Shown: in pieces, positions 37,305 through 37,464 of the stretch
Layout: each line of letters starts with the position of its first letter
How positions within the stretch are numbered: the first letter of the stretch is position 1
The notes under the pieces: generated by a model
What the model was told of the DNA's origin: nothing
The model's input: the letters and a program-made list of their open reading frames with translations, nothing else
The model's database searches: none
Program-made: the position numbers and the translations under genes
Source of the DNA: Pseudonocardia humida
GTDB taxonomy: Bacteria > Actinomycetota > Actinomycetes > Mycobacteriales > Pseudonocardiaceae
Length of the DNA stretch: 37,464 nt
NCBI RefSeq assembly: GCF_023898865.1
Contig: NZ_JAGSOV010000081.1
Coordinates: 1 to 37,464, forward strand
Reading direction: 5' to 3'

Positions 37305-37412
37305 CGAACGCGCCACCGCGTCCTCGCAGCAGTCGCGTGGTCCTCGCAGCGCTCACGCAGCTTGCGAGGACCCGGCCCACTCTGCGAGGACGCCGGAGGC
37401 CTGCGAGGGCCG
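37305..37412. repeat. inverted array of about 20-bp repeats at the window end
   Basis: TCCTCGCAGC occurs at 37321 and 37341; inverted TGCGAGG copies follow at 37363, 37383 and 37402. CGAACGCGCCAC at 37305-37316 is shared with the block beside leuS (16227-16238). I see no gene from 37196 to the window end. Confidence 0.7.
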
Positions 37413-37464
37413 GCACCCCGCCACTCCTGTCCCGAGGCCCTGCCGTCACGTCGGCGCGCTCGGC

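Noticed and set aside
1..37464. Genomic island, prophage or biosynthetic cluster
   Set aside because: Gene order is that of conserved actinobacterial core blocks, and no mobility or specialised-metabolism genes are present.

Overview
The window is about 37 kb of very GC-rich actinobacterial chromosome. It is most like a Pseudonocardiaceae member such as Pseudonocardia, judged from codon use, gene content and gene order rather than from any database search. It is core, origin-proximal DNA, not a mobile or island region. I see no integrase, transposase, phage gene, CRISPR array, tRNA or rRNA. Two perfect parS-type palindromes at the right end, and the order trxB-trxA-cwlM-acetyltransferase, indicate that parAB and oriC lie just beyond the right edge.

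Layout, left to right. (1) 98-1752, minus strand: the rpsF-ssb-rpsR-rplI operon (ribosomal proteins plus SSB), with a structured leader. (2) 1991-9459: an endonuclease IV, two paralogous GT87-like membrane proteins pointing at each other across a Nudix hydrolase, the class A penicillin-binding protein PonA and a DUF5318 zinc-ribbon protein. (3) 9615-15504: PadR regulator, inositol-phosphate synthase, secreted NlpC/P60 hydrolase, SDR, DUF1707 membrane protein, type IB topoisomerase and LysE exporter. (4) 15505-16242: a 0.74 kb gene-free block made of two inverted arrays of 30-bp repeats. (5) 16243-22554: leuS with a leader-peptide attenuator, SdpI-like protein, DUF427, YqgE and an MFS transporter. 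(6) 22594-37195: pcnA, then a long rightward series of mutT-like, DUF6049, murJ, pseudokinase, trxB, trxA and cwlM, with a GNAT gene opposed, followed by a PLP aminotransferase and a D-Ala-D-Ala ligase-like gene between two parS sites.

Much of the content serves envelope growth: PonA polymerises peptidoglycan, MurJ flips lipid II, the pseudokinase and CwlM are known regulators of the same pathway in mycobacteria, NlpC/P60 cuts peptide stems, the ATP-grasp ligase resembles Ddl, and Ino1 feeds inositol to PI, PIM and mycothiol. The rest is translation (S6, S18, L9, LeuRS, CCA-adding enzyme) and redox or DNA repair (TrxAB, Nudix enzymes, Nfo, SSB). M. tuberculosis has the same genes in two separate blocks (Rv0037c-Rv0056 and Rv3907c-Rv3916c); here they are contiguous, as I recall for Streptomyces.

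The window does not contain an obvious new multi-gene system. The signals most worth a second look are regulatory or structural: the inverted 30-bp repeat arrays (with smaller relatives near 20.4 kb and 37.3 kb), a leucine leader peptide read from an apparently leaderless start before leuS, an RBS-sequestering leader before rpsF, a parS palindrome inside leuS, a SigR/SigH-type promoter before trxB, and a recurrent leaderless promoter signature.
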